Shown here: positions 24,401 through 37,100 of the stretch, piece after piece
Position numbering within the stretch: the stretch's first letter is position 1
Layout of the letters: every line of letters starts with the position of its first letter
DNA from: Colletes latitarsis
Taxonomy: Eukaryota; Arthropoda; Insecta; Hymenoptera; Colletidae
DNA: 64,000 bases
NCBI RefSeq assembly: GCF_051014445.1
Contig: NC_135134.1
Location: 11,003,672-11,067,671, forward strand
Direction: 5' to 3'
Made by a program: the position numbers and the translations under genes
The notes under the pieces: model-generated
What the model was told of the DNA's origin: nothing
The model's input: only the letters and a program-made list of their open reading frames with translations
The model's database searches: none

Positions 24401-26737
24401 TACTATGTGATCCATACCAGAAAAAACCCAGGATCTGTTCAACAAGTATGTGAAGAATGCGAAAGTATGAGACTAATGAGGGCAAATCCCATACATAATC
24501 CAGACCTAACATGCATTATCCACTAAAATATTGATCGTGACCAGGCTTAGTCGATTGTTTCGGTGTGGTACCACATTACTACGTGATTCAATCCAGAAAA
24601 AGCCCAGAATCTGGCCATCAAGTAAGAGATATATGCGAAAGTATGAGCCTGAGGAGGGCAAATCCTAGACCCTACTCAGACTTAACATGTGTTATCCTCT
24701 AAAATATTGATCGAAACCAGGTTTAATGGACTGTTTCAGTGTGGTACCACATTCCTACGTGATCCAAACCAGAAAAAGCCCAGAATCTGGCCATCAAGTA
24801 TGAGAAACATGCGAAAGTATGAGCCTGATGAGAGCAAATCCCAGACCTAACCTAGACCTAACATGAGTTATCCTTTGAAATGTTGACCCAGACTAGGTTT
24901 AATTGACTGTTTCAGTGTGGTACCACATTACCACGTGATCCAAACCAGAAAAAACCCAGGATCTGTTCAACAGGTATGTGAAGAATGCGAAAGTGTGAGC
25001 CTGATGAGGGCAAATCCCAGGCCTAACCTAGACCTAACATGCGTTATCCTCCAAAATATTCATCGAAAACAGGTTTAATTGGCTGTTTCAGTGTGGTACC
25101 ACATTACCACGTGATCCAAACCAGAAAAAACCCAGGATCTGTTCAACAGGTATGTGAAGAATGCGAAAGTGTGAGCCTGATGAGGGCAAATCCAAGGCCT
25201 AACCTAGACCTAACATGCGTTATCCTCCAAAATGTTCATCGAAACCAGGTTTAATTGACTGTTTCAGTGTGGTACCACATTTCTACGTGATCCAAACCAG
25301 AAAGAACCCCTCGATCAGGTCAACATGTATGTTAAAACTGCGAAAATATGACCCTGATGAAGTCAAATCCCAGACCTAACACAGACCTAACATGCATTAT
25401 CCTCTAAAATTTTGATCGAAACCAGGTTTAATGGACTGTTTCAGTGTGGTACCACATTACTACGTGATCCAAACCAAAAAACGACCAGAATCTGGCCAAC
25501 AAGTATGAGAAATATGCGAAAGTATGTCCCTGATGAGAGAAAATCCCAGACCTAACCAAGACCTAACATGCGATATCCTCTAAAATATCGATCGAAACAA
25601 GGTTTAATCGACTGTTTCAGTGTCTTACCACACTACTATGTGATCCATACCAGAAAAAACCCAGGATCTGTTCAACAAGTATGTGAAGAAAGCGAAAGTA
25701 TGAGACTGATGAGGGCAAATCCCATACCTAATCCAGACCTAACATGCGTTATCGATTAAAATATTGATCCTGACCAGGCTTAGTCGACTGTTTCAGTGTG
25801 GTACCACATTACTACGTGATCCAATCCAGAAAAAGACCAGAATCTGGCCATCAAGTATGAGAAATATGCGAAAGTATGAGCCTGATGAGTGCAAATCCCA
25901 ACCCTAACACAGACCTAACATGCGTTATCCTCTAAAATATTGATCGAGACCAGGTTTAATTTGACAGTTTCAGTGTGGTACCACATAACTACGTGACCCA
26001 TACCAGTGAAAGCCCAGGATCTGGCCAACAAGCATGAGAAATATGCGAAACTATGAGCATGATGAGGGAAAATCCCAGACCTAATCCAGACCTAACATGC
26101 GTTATCCTCTAAAATATCGATCGAAACAAGTTTTAATCGACTGTTTCAGTGTGGTACCACACTACTATGTGATCCATACCAGAAAAAACCCAGGATCTGT
26201 TCAACAAGTATGTGAAGAATGCGAAAGTATGAGACTAATGAGGGCAAATCCCATACGTAATCCAGACCTAACATGCATTATCCACTAAAATATTGATCGT
26301 GACCAGGCTTAGTCGACTGTTTCGGTGTGGTACCACATTACTACGTGATTCAATCCAGAAAAAGCCCAGAATCTGGCCATCAAGTAAGAGATATATGCGA
26401 AAGTATGAGCCTGAGGTGGGCAAATCCTAGACCTAACTCAGACTTAACATGTGTTATCCTCTAAAATATTGATCGAAACCAGGTTTAATGGACTGTTTCA
26501 GTGTGGTACCACATTCCTACGTGATCCAAACCAGAAAAAGCCCAGAATCTGGCCATCAAGTATGAGAAACATGCGTAAGTATGAGCCTGATGAGAGCAAA
26601 TCCCAGACCTAACCTAGACCTAACATGAGTTATCCTTTGAAATGTTGACCCAGCCTAGGTTTAATTGACTGTTTCAGTGTGGTACCACATTACCACGTGA
26701 TCCAAACCAGAAAAAACCCAGGATCTATTCAACAGGT
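21453..26737 (+). repeat. Large tandem duplication, copy 1: 30 monomers, 5285 bp
   Basis: Starts at GTTAAAACTGCGAAAATATG and ends at GATCTATTCAACAGGTAT, directly before the second copy. Three offsets to copy 2 are seen in turn: 5285 bp at the start, 5109 bp from about 21826, 4581 bp from about 24680 and 4404 bp from about 25390. These steps of 176, 528 and 177 bp are whole monomers missing from copy 2 or gained here. Markers shared by both copies include GTCGGCTGTTTC, GACTAGTTTAATTG and GATCTATTCAACAGG. Confidence 0.9.
24335..24526 (+). repeat. Monomer subtype with CTATGTGATCCATACC (example)
   Basis: Linked variants: TATCGATCGAAACAAG, ACACTACTATGTGATCC, ATACCAGAAAAAACCC, GAGACT(A/G)ATGAGGGC, CCCATACATAATCC and CATTATCCACTAAAATATTG. 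Close relatives occur at 26097, 30501, 31733, 35958, 40357, 43524, 46868, 49681, 53024, 56194, 57070, 59744, 60625 and 63089. This subtype is concentrated in the right two-thirds of the window and is a good marker of block copying. Confidence 0.85.
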
Positions 26738-29700
26738 ATGTTAAAACTGCGAAAATATGACCCTGATGAAGTCAAATCCCAGACCTAACACAGACCTAAC
26801 ATGCATTATCCTCTAAAATTTTGATCGAAACCAGGTTTAATGGACTGTTTCAGTGTGGTACCACATTACTACGTGATCCAAACCAAAAAAAGACCAGAAT
26901 CTGGCCAACAAGTATGACAAATTTTGTGAAAGTATGTCCCTGATGAGAGAAAATCCCAGACCTAACCTAGACCTAACATGCTATATCCTCTAAAATATCG
27001 ATCGAAACAAGGTTTAATCGACTGTTTCAGTGTCTTACCACACTACTATGTGATCCATACCAGAAAAAACCCAGGATCTGTTCAACTAGTATGTGAAGAA
27101 AGCGAAAGTATGAGACTGATGAGGGCAAACCCCATACCCAATGCAGACCTAACATGCGTTATCGATTAAAATATTGATCCTGACCAGGCTTAGTCGACTG
27201 TTTCAGTGTGGTACCACATTACTACGTGATCCAATCCAGAAAAAGCCCAGAATCTGGCCATCAAGTATGAGAAATATGCGAAAGTATGAGCCTGATGAGT
27301 GCAAAACCCAGCCCTAACCTAGACCTAACATGCATTATACTCAAAAATATTGATCGTGACCAGGTTTAGTCGACTGTTTCAGTGTGGTACCACATTCCTA
27401 CGTGATCCAAACCAGAAAAAGCCCAGAATCTGGCCATCAAGTATGAGAAATATGCGAAAGAATGAGCCTGATGAGTCCAAATCCCAGACCTAACCTAGAC
27501 CTAACATGTGTTATCCTCTAAAATATTGATCGAGACCAGGTTGAATTTGACTGTTTCAGTGTGGTACCACATAACTACGTGACCCAAACCAGTGAAAGCC
27601 CAGGATCTGGCCAACAAGCATGAGAAATATGCGAAACTATGAGCATGATGGTAGCAAATCCCAGACCTAACCTAGACCTAACATGCGTTATCCTCTAAAA
27701 TATTGATCGTGACCAGGTTTAGTCGGCTGTTTCAGTGTGGTACCACATTACTACGTGATCCAAAGCAGAAAAAGGCCAGGATCTGGCCAACAAGTATGAG
27801 AAACATGCGAAAGTATGAGACTGATGAGAGCAAATCCCAGACCTAACCTAAACCTAACATGGGTTATCCTTTGAAATGTTGACCCAGACTAGTTTAATTG
27901 ACTGTTTCTGTGTGGTACCACATTACCACGTGATCCAAACCAGAAAAAACCCACGATCTGTTCAACAGGTATGTGAAGAATGCGAAAGTGTGAGCCTGAT
28001 GAGGGCAAATCCAAGGCCTAACCAAGACCTATCATGCGTTATCCTCTAAAATGTTGATCGAACCCAGGTTTAATGGACTGTTTCAGTGTGGTACCACATT
28101 TCTACGTGATCCAAACCAGAAAGAACCCCTCGATCAGGTCAACATGTATGTTAAAACTGCGAAAATATGACCCTGATGAAGTCAAATCCCAGACCTAACA
28201 CAGACATAACATGCATTATCCTCTAAAATTTTGATCGAAACCAGGTTTAATGGACTGTTTCAGTGTGGTACCACATTACTACGTGATCCAAACCAAAAAA
28301 AGACCAGAATCTGGCTAACAAGTATGAGAAATATGCGAAAGTATGACCCTAATGAGGGAAAATCCCAGACCTAATCCAGACCTAACATGCGTTATCCTCC
28401 AAAATTTTGATCGAGACCAGGTTTAGTCGACTGTTTCAGTGTGATACCACATTACCACGTGATCCAAACCTGAAAAAGCCCGGGATCTGGCCAACAAGTT
28501 TGCGGAAAGTGTGAATGTATGAGCCTGATGAGAGCAAATCCCAGACCTAACATAGACCCGACATACGTTATCCTCTAAAATATTGATCGAAACCAGGTTT
28601 ATTGGACTGTTTCAGTGTGGTACCACATTACTACGTGCTCCAAACCGAAAAAAGCCCAGAATCTGGCCATCATGTATGAGAAATATGCGAATGTATGAGC
28701 CTGATGACTGCAAATCCCAACCCTAACATAGACCTAACATGCGTTATCCTCTAAAATATTGATCGAGACCAGGTTTAGTCGACTGTTTCAGTGTGGTACC
28801 ACATTACTACGTGATCAAAGCCAAAAAAAGCCCAGAATCTAGCCATCAAGTATGAGAAATATGCGAAAGTATGAGCCAGATGAGTGCAAATCCCAGACCT
28901 AACCTAGACCTAACATGTGTTATCCTCTAAAATATTGATCGAGACCAGGTTTAATTTGACAGTTTCAGTGTGGTACCACATAACTACGTGATCCAAACCA
29001 GAGAAAGCCCAGGATCTGGCCAACAAGCATGAGAAATATGCGAAAGTATGAGCACGATGAGAGCAAATCCCAGACCTAACCTAGACCTAACATGCGTTAT
29101 CCTCTAAGATATTGATCGTGCCCAGGTTTAGTCGACTGTTTCGGTGCGGTACCACATTACTACGTGATCCAATCCAGAAAAAGCCCAGAATCTGGCCATG
29201 AAGTAAGAGATATATGCGAAAGTATGAGCCTGAGGAGGGCAAATCCTAGACCCTACTCAGACTTAACATGTGTTATCCTCTAAAATATTGATCGAAACCA
29301 GGTTTAATGGACTGTTTCAGTGTGGTACCACATTCCTACGTGATCCAAACCAGAAAAAGCCCAGAATCTGGCCATCAAGTATGAGAAACATGCGAAAGTA
29401 TGAGCCTGATGAGAGCAAATCCCAGACCTAACCTAGACCTAACATGAGTTATCCTTTGAAATGTTGACCCAGACTAGGTTTAATTGACTGTTTCAGTGTG
29501 GTACCACATTACCACGTGATCCAAACCAGAAAAAACCCAGGATCTGTTCAACAGATATGTGAAGAATGCGAAAGTGTGAGCCTGATGAGGGCAAATCCCA
29601 GGCCTAACCTAGACCTAACATGCGTTATCCTCCAAAATATTCATCGAAAACAGGTTTAATTGGCTGTTTCAGTGTGGTACCACATTACCACGTGATCCAA

Positions 29701-31141
29701 ACCAGAAAAAACCCAGGATCTGTTCAACAGGTATGTGAAGAATGCGAAAGTGTGAGCCTGATGAGGGCAAATCCAAGGCCTAACCTAGACCTAACATGCA
29801 TTATCCTCTAAAATTTTGATCGAAACCAGGTTTAATGGACTGTTTCAGTGTGGTACCACATTACTACGTGATCCAAACCAAAAAACGACCAGAATCTGGC
29901 CAACAAGTATGAGAAATATGCGAAAGTATGTCCCTGATGAGAGAAAATCCCAGACCTAACCAAGACCTAACATGCGATATCCTCTAAAATATCGATCGAA
30001 ACAAGGTTTAATCGACTGTTTCAGTGTCTTACCACACTACTATGTGATCCATACCAGAAAAAACCCAGGATCTGTTCAACAAGTATGTGAAGAAAGCGAA
30101 AGTATGAGACTGATGAGGGCAAATCCCATACCTAATCCAGACCTAACATGCGTTATCGATTAAAATATTGATCCTGACCAGGCTTAGTCGACTGTTTCAG
30201 TGTGGTACCACATTACTACGTGATCCAATCCAGAAAAAGACCAGAATCTGGCCATCAAGTATGAGAAATATGCGAAAGTATGAGCCTGATGAGTGCAAAT
30301 CCCAACCCTAACACAGACCTAACATGCGTTATCCTCTAAAATATTGATCGAGACCAGGTTTAATTTGACAGTTTCAGTGTGGTACCACATAACTACGTGA
30401 CCCAAACCAGTGAAAGCCCAGGATCTGGCCAACAAGCATGAGAAATATGCGAAACTATGAGCATGATGAGGGAAAATCCCAGACCTAATCCAGACCTAAC
30501 ATGCGTTATCCTCTAAAATATCGATCGAAACAAGGTTTAATCGACTGTTTCAGTGTGGTACCACACTACTATGTGATCCATACCAGAAAAAACCCAGGAT
30601 CTGTTCAACAAGTATGTGAAGAATGCGAAAGTATGAGACTAATGAGGGCAAATCCCATACGTAATCCAGACCTAACATGCATTATCCACTAAAATATTGA
30701 TCGTGACCAGGCTTAGTCGACTGTTTCGGTGTGGTACCACATTACTACGTGATTCAATCCAGAAAAAGCCCAGAATCTGGCCATCAAGTAAGAGATATAT
30801 GCGAAAGTATGAGCCTGAGGTGGGCAAATCCTAGACCTAACTCAGACTTAACATGTGTTATCCTCTAAAATATTGATCGAAACCAGGTTTAATGGACTGT
30901 TTCAGTGTGGTACCACATTCCTACGTGATCCAAACCAGAAAAAGCCCAGAATCTGGCCATCAAGTATGAGAAACATGCGTAAGTTTGAGCCTGATGAGAG
31001 CAAATCCCAGACCTAACCTAGACCTAACATGAGTTATCCTTTGAAATGTTGACCCAGACTAGGTTTAATTGACTGTTTCAGTGTGGTACCACATTACCAC
31101 GTGATCCAAACCAGAAAAAACCCAGGATCTATTCAACAGGT
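26738..31141 (+). repeat. Large tandem duplication, copy 2: 25 monomers, 4404 bp
   Basis: Copy of 21453-26737 with three internal losses. They are one monomer near 26930, three monomers near 29250 (equivalent to about 24150-24680 in copy 1) and one monomer near 29800 (equivalent to about 25214-25390). Lengths agree: 5285 minus 881 gives 4404 bp. After 31141 the array leaves the duplicated register and continues GTGAAGAATGCG. Confidence 0.9.
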
Positions 31142-34100
31142 ATGTGAAGAATGCGAAAGTGTGAGCCTGATGAGGGTAAATCCCGGACCTAACATAGACC
31201 TAACATGCGTTATCCTCTAAAATATTGATCGAAACCAGGTTTAATGGTCTGCTTCAGCGTGGTACCGCATTACTACGTGATCGAAACCAAAAAAGGCCCA
31301 GAATCTGGCCATCAAGTATGAGAAGTATGCGAAAGTATGAGCCCGATGAGTGCAAATCCCAGACCTAACCTAGACCTAACATGCGTTATCCTCTAAAATA
31401 TCGATCGAACCCAGGTTTAATCGACTGTTTCAGTGTGGTACCACATTACTACGTGACCCAAACCAGAAAAAGCGCAGGATCTGACCATGAAGTAAGAGAT
31501 ATATGCGAAAGTATGAGCTTGATGAGGGCAAATCCGAGACCCAACCTAGACCTAACATGCATTATCCTCAAAAATATTGATCGAGACCAGGTTTAGTCGA
31601 CTCTTTCGGTGTGGTACCACATTACTACGTGATCCAAAGCAGAAAAAGACCAGGATCTGGCCATCAAGTATGAGAAATATGCGAAAGTATGAGCCTGATG
31701 AGGGAAAATCCCAGACCTAATCCAGACCTAACATGCGTTATCCTCTAAAATATCGATCGAAACAAGTTTTAATCGACTGCTTCAGTGTGGTACCACACTA
31801 CTATGTGATCCATACCAGAAAAAACCCAGGATCTGTTCAACAAGTATGTGAAGAATGCGAAAGTATGAGACTGATGAGGGCAAATCCCATACATAATCCA
31901 GACCTAACATGCATTATCCACTAAAATATTGATCGTGACCAGGCTTAGTCGACTGTTTCGGTGTGGTACCACATTACTACGTGATTCAATCCAGAAAAAG
32001 CCCAGAATCTGGCCATCAAGTAAGAGATATATGCGAAAGTATGAGCCTGAGGAGGGCAAATCCTAGACCCAACTCAGACTTAACATGTGTTATCCTCTAA
32101 AACATTGATCGAAACCAGGTTTAATGGACTGTTTCAGTGTGGTACCACATTCCTACGTGATCCAAACCAGAAAAAGCCCAGGATCTGGCCATCAAGTATG
32201 AGAAATATGCGAAAGTATGAGCCTGATGAGGGCTAATCCCAGACCTAATCCAGACCTAACATGCGTTATCCTCTAAAATATTGGTCGAGACCAGGTTTAG
32301 TCGACTGTTTCAGTGTGGTACCAGATTACTACGTGATCCAATCCAGAAAAAGCCCAGAATCTGGCCATCAAGTAAGAGATATATGCGAAAGTATGAGCTT
32401 GATGAGGGCAAATCCGAGACCCAACTCAGACTTAACATGTGTTATCCTCTAAAATAATGATCGAAACCAGGTTTAATGGACTGTTTCAGTACGACACCAC
32501 ATTACCACGTGATCGAAACGAGAAAAAGCCCGGGATCTGGCCAACAAGTATGCGGAAAATGTGAATGTATAAGCCTGATGAGAGCAAACCCCAGACCTAA
32601 AATAGACCTAACATGCGTTATCGTCTAAAATATTGATCGAAACCTGGTTTATTGGACTGCTTCAGTGTAGTACCACATTACTACGTGATCCAAACCAAAA
32701 AAAGCCCAGAATCTGGCCATCAAGTATGAGAAATATGCGAAAGTATGAGCCTGGTGAGGGCAAATCCTAGACCCAACTCAGACTTAACATGTGTTATCCT
32801 CTAAAATATTGATCGAAACCAGGTTTAATGGACTGTTACAGTATGATACCACATTACCACGTGATCCAAACCAGAAAAAGCCCGGGATCTGGCCAACAAG
32901 TATGCGGAAAATGTGAATGTATAAGCCTGATGAGAGCTAATCCCAGACCTAACATAGACCTAACATGCGTTATCAACTAAAATATTGATCGAAACCAGGT
33001 TTAATGGACAGTTTCAGTGTGGTACCACATTGGTACGTGATCCAAACCAAAAAAAGCCCAGAATCTGGCAATCAAGTATGAGAAATATGCAAAAGTATAA
33101 GCCTGATGAGGGCTAATCCCAGACCTAATCCAGACCTAACATGCGTTATCCTCTAAAATATTGGTCGAGACCAGGTTTAGTCGACTGTTTCAGTGTGGTA
33201 CCATATTACTACGTGGTCCATACCAGAAAAAGCCCAGGATCTGGCCATCAAGTATGAGAAATATGCGAAAGTATGAGCCTGATGAGGGCAAATCCTAGAC
33301 CCAACTCAGACTTAACATGTGTTATCCGCTAAAATATTGATCGAACCCCAGGTTTAATGGACTGTTTCAGTGTGGTACCACATTCCTACCTGATCCAAAG
33401 CAGAAAAAGGCCAGGATCTGGCCATCAACTATGAGAAATATGCGAAAGTATGAGCCTGATGAGGGCAAATCCTAGACCCAACTCAGACTTAACATGTGTT
33501 ATCCTCTAAAATATTGATCGAACCCCAGGTTTAATGGACTGTTTCAGTGTGGTACCACATTCCTACGTGATCCAAACCAGAAAAAACCCAGGATCTGTTC
33601 AACAGGTATGTGAAGAATGCGAAAGTGTGAGCCTGATGAGGGTAAATCCCGGACCTAACATAGACCTAACATGCGTTATCCTCTAAAATAATGATCGAAA
33701 CCAGGTTTAATGGTCTGCTTCAGCGTGGTACCGCATTACTACGTGATCGAAACCAAAAAAGGCCCAGAATCTGGCCATCAAGTATGAGAAATATGCGAAA
33801 GTATGAGCCTGATGAGTGCAAATCCCAGACCTAACCTAGACCTAACATGAGTTATCCTTTGAAATGTTGACCCAGACTAGGTTTAATTGACTGGTTCAGT
33901 GTGGTACCACATTACCACGTGATCCAAACCAGAAAAAACCCAGAATCTGTTCAACAGGTATGTGAAGAATGCGAAAGTGTGAGCCTGATGAGGGTAAATC
34001 CCGGACCTAACATAGACCTAACATGCGTTATCCTCTAAAATATCGACCGAACCCAGGTTTAATCGACTGTTTCAGTGTGGTACCACATTACTACGTGATC

Positions 34101-37100
34101 CAATCCAGAAAAAGCCCAGAATCTGGCCATCAAGTAAGAGATATATGCGAAAGTATGAGCTTGATGAGGACAAATCCGAGACCCAACTCATTTAACATGT
34201 GTTATCCTCTAAAATATTGATCGAAACCAGGTTTAATGGACTGTTTCAGTACGATACCACATTACCACGTGATTGAAACGAGAAAAAGCCCGGGATCTGG
34301 CCAACAAGTATGCGGAAAATGTGAATGTATAAGCCTGATGAGAGCAAATCCCAGACCTAAAATAGACCTAACATGCGTCATCCTCTAAAATATTGATCGA
34401 AACGTGGTTTAATGGATTGCTTCAGTGTGGTACCACATTACTACGTGATCCAAACCAAAAAAAGACCAGAGTCTGGCCATCAAGTATGAGAGATATGCGA
34501 AAGTATGAGCCTGATGAGTGCAAATCCCAGACCTAACCTAGACCTAACATGCATTATCCTCTAAAATATCGATCGAAACCAGGTTTAATCGACTGTTTCA
34601 GTGTGGTACCACATTACTACGTGATCCAATCTAGAAAGAGCCCAGAATCTGGCCATCAAGTAAGAGATATGTGCGAAAGTATGAGCCTGATGGGGGCAAA
34701 TCCAACATCCAACTCAGGCTTAACATGTGTTATCCTCTAAAATATTGATCGAAACCATGTTTAATGGACTGTTCCAGTGTGATACCACATTACCACGTTA
34801 TCCAAACCAGAAAAAACCCGGGATCTGGCCAACAAGTATGCGGAAAATGCGAAAGTATGAGCCTGATGAGGGCAAATCCCAGACCTAATCCAGACCTAAC
34901 ATGCGTTTTCCCCTAAAATATTGATCGAGACCAGGTTTAGTCGACTGTTTCAGTGTGGTACCACATTACTAAGTGATCCGAACCAGAAAAAGCCCAGGAT
35001 CTGGCCATCAAGTATGAGAAATATGCGAAAGTATGAGCCTGATGAGTGCAAATCCAATACCTAACCTCGACCTAACATGCATTATCCTCTAAAATATTGA
35101 TCGTGTCCAGGCTCAGTCGACTGTTTTTGTGTGGTACCACATTACTACGTGATCCAAACCAGAAAAAACCCGGGTTCTGTTCAACAAGTATGTGAAGAAT
35201 GCGAAAGTATGACCCTGATGAGTGCAAATCCAAGGTCTAACCTAGACCTAACATGTGTTATCCTCTAAAATATTAATCGAAACCAGGTTTAATGGGCCGT
35301 TTCAGTGTGGTACCACATTACTGCGTGATCCAAACCAAAAAAAGCCCAGAATCTGGCCATCAAGTATGAGAAACATGCGAAAGTATGAGCCTGATGAGAG
35401 CAAATCCCAGACCTAACCTAGACCTAACATGAGTTATCCTTTGAAATGTTGACCCAGACTAGGTTTAATTGACTGTTTCAGTGTGGTACCACATTACCAC
35501 GTGATCCAATCCAGAAAAAGCCCAGAATCTGGCCATCATGTGTGAGAAACATGCGAAAGTATGAGCCTGATGAGAGCAAATCCCAGACCTAACCTAGACC
35601 TAACATGAGTTATCCTTTGAAATGTTGACCCAGACTAGGTTTAATTGACTGTTTCAGTGTGGTACCACATTACCACGTGATCCAATCCAGAAAAAGCCCA
35701 GAATCTGGCCATGAAGTAAGAGATATATGCGAAAGTATGAGCCTGATGAGGGCAAATCCTAGACCCAACTCAGACTTAACATGTGTTATCCTCTAAAATA
35801 TTGATCGAACCCCAGGTTTAATGGACTGTTTCAGTGTGGCACCAGATTCCTACATGATCCAAAGCAGAAAAAGGCCAGGATTTGGCCATCAAGTATGAGA
35901 AATATGCGAAAGTATGAGCCTGATGAGGGAAAATCCCAGACCTAATCCAGACCTAACATGCGTTATCCTCTAAAATATCGATCGAAACAAGTTTTAATCG
36001 ACTGCTTCAGTGTGGTACCACACTACTATGTGATCCATACCAGAAAAAACCCAGGATCTGTTCAACAAGTATGTGAAGAATGCGAAAGTATGAGACTGAT
36101 GAGGGCAAATCCCATACATAATCCAGACCTAACATGCATTATCCACTAAAATATTGATCGTGACCAGGCTTAGTCGACTGTTTCGGTGTGGTACCACATT
36201 ACTAAGTGATTCAATCCAGAAAAAGCCCAGAATCTGGCCATCAAGTAAGAGATATATGCGAAAGTATGAGCCTGAGGAGGGCAAATCCTAGACCCAACTC
36301 AGACTTAACATGTGTTATCCTCTAAAATATTGATCGAAACCAGGTTTAATGGTCTGCTTCAGCGTGGTACCACATTACTACGTGATCCAATCCAGAAAAA
36401 GCCCAGAATCTGGCCATCAAGTAAGGGATATATGCGAAAGTATGAGCTTGATGAAGGCAAATCCTAGGCCCAACTCAGACTTAACATGTGTTATCCTCTA
36501 AAATATTGATCGAAACCAGGTTTAATGGACTGTTTCAGTACGATACCACATTACCACGTGATCGAAACGAGAAAAAGCCCGGGATCTGGCCAACAAGTAT
36601 GCGGAAAATGTGAATGTATAAGCCTGATGAGAGCAAATCCCAGACCTAACATAGACCTAACATGCGTTATCCTCTAAAATATTGATCGAAACCAGGTTTA
36701 ATGGACTGTTTCAGTGTGGTACCTCATTACTACGTGATCCAAGCCAAAAAAAGCCCAGGATCTGGCCATCAAGTATGAGAGATATGCGAAAGTATGAGCC
36801 TGAGCAGTGCAAATCCCAGACCTAACCTAGATCTAACATGCATTATCCTCAAAAATATTGATCGTGACAAGGTTTAGTCGACTGTTTCAGTGTGGTACCA
36901 CATTCCTACGTGATCCAAATCAAAAAAAGCCCAGAATCTGGCCATCAAGTATGAGAAATATGCGAAAGTATGAGCCTGATGAGGGCAAATCCCAGACCTA
37001 ATCCAGACCTAACTTGCGTTATGCTCTATAATATTGATCGAGACCAGGTTTAGTCGACTGTTTCAGTGTGGTACCACATTACCACGTGATCCAAACCAGA

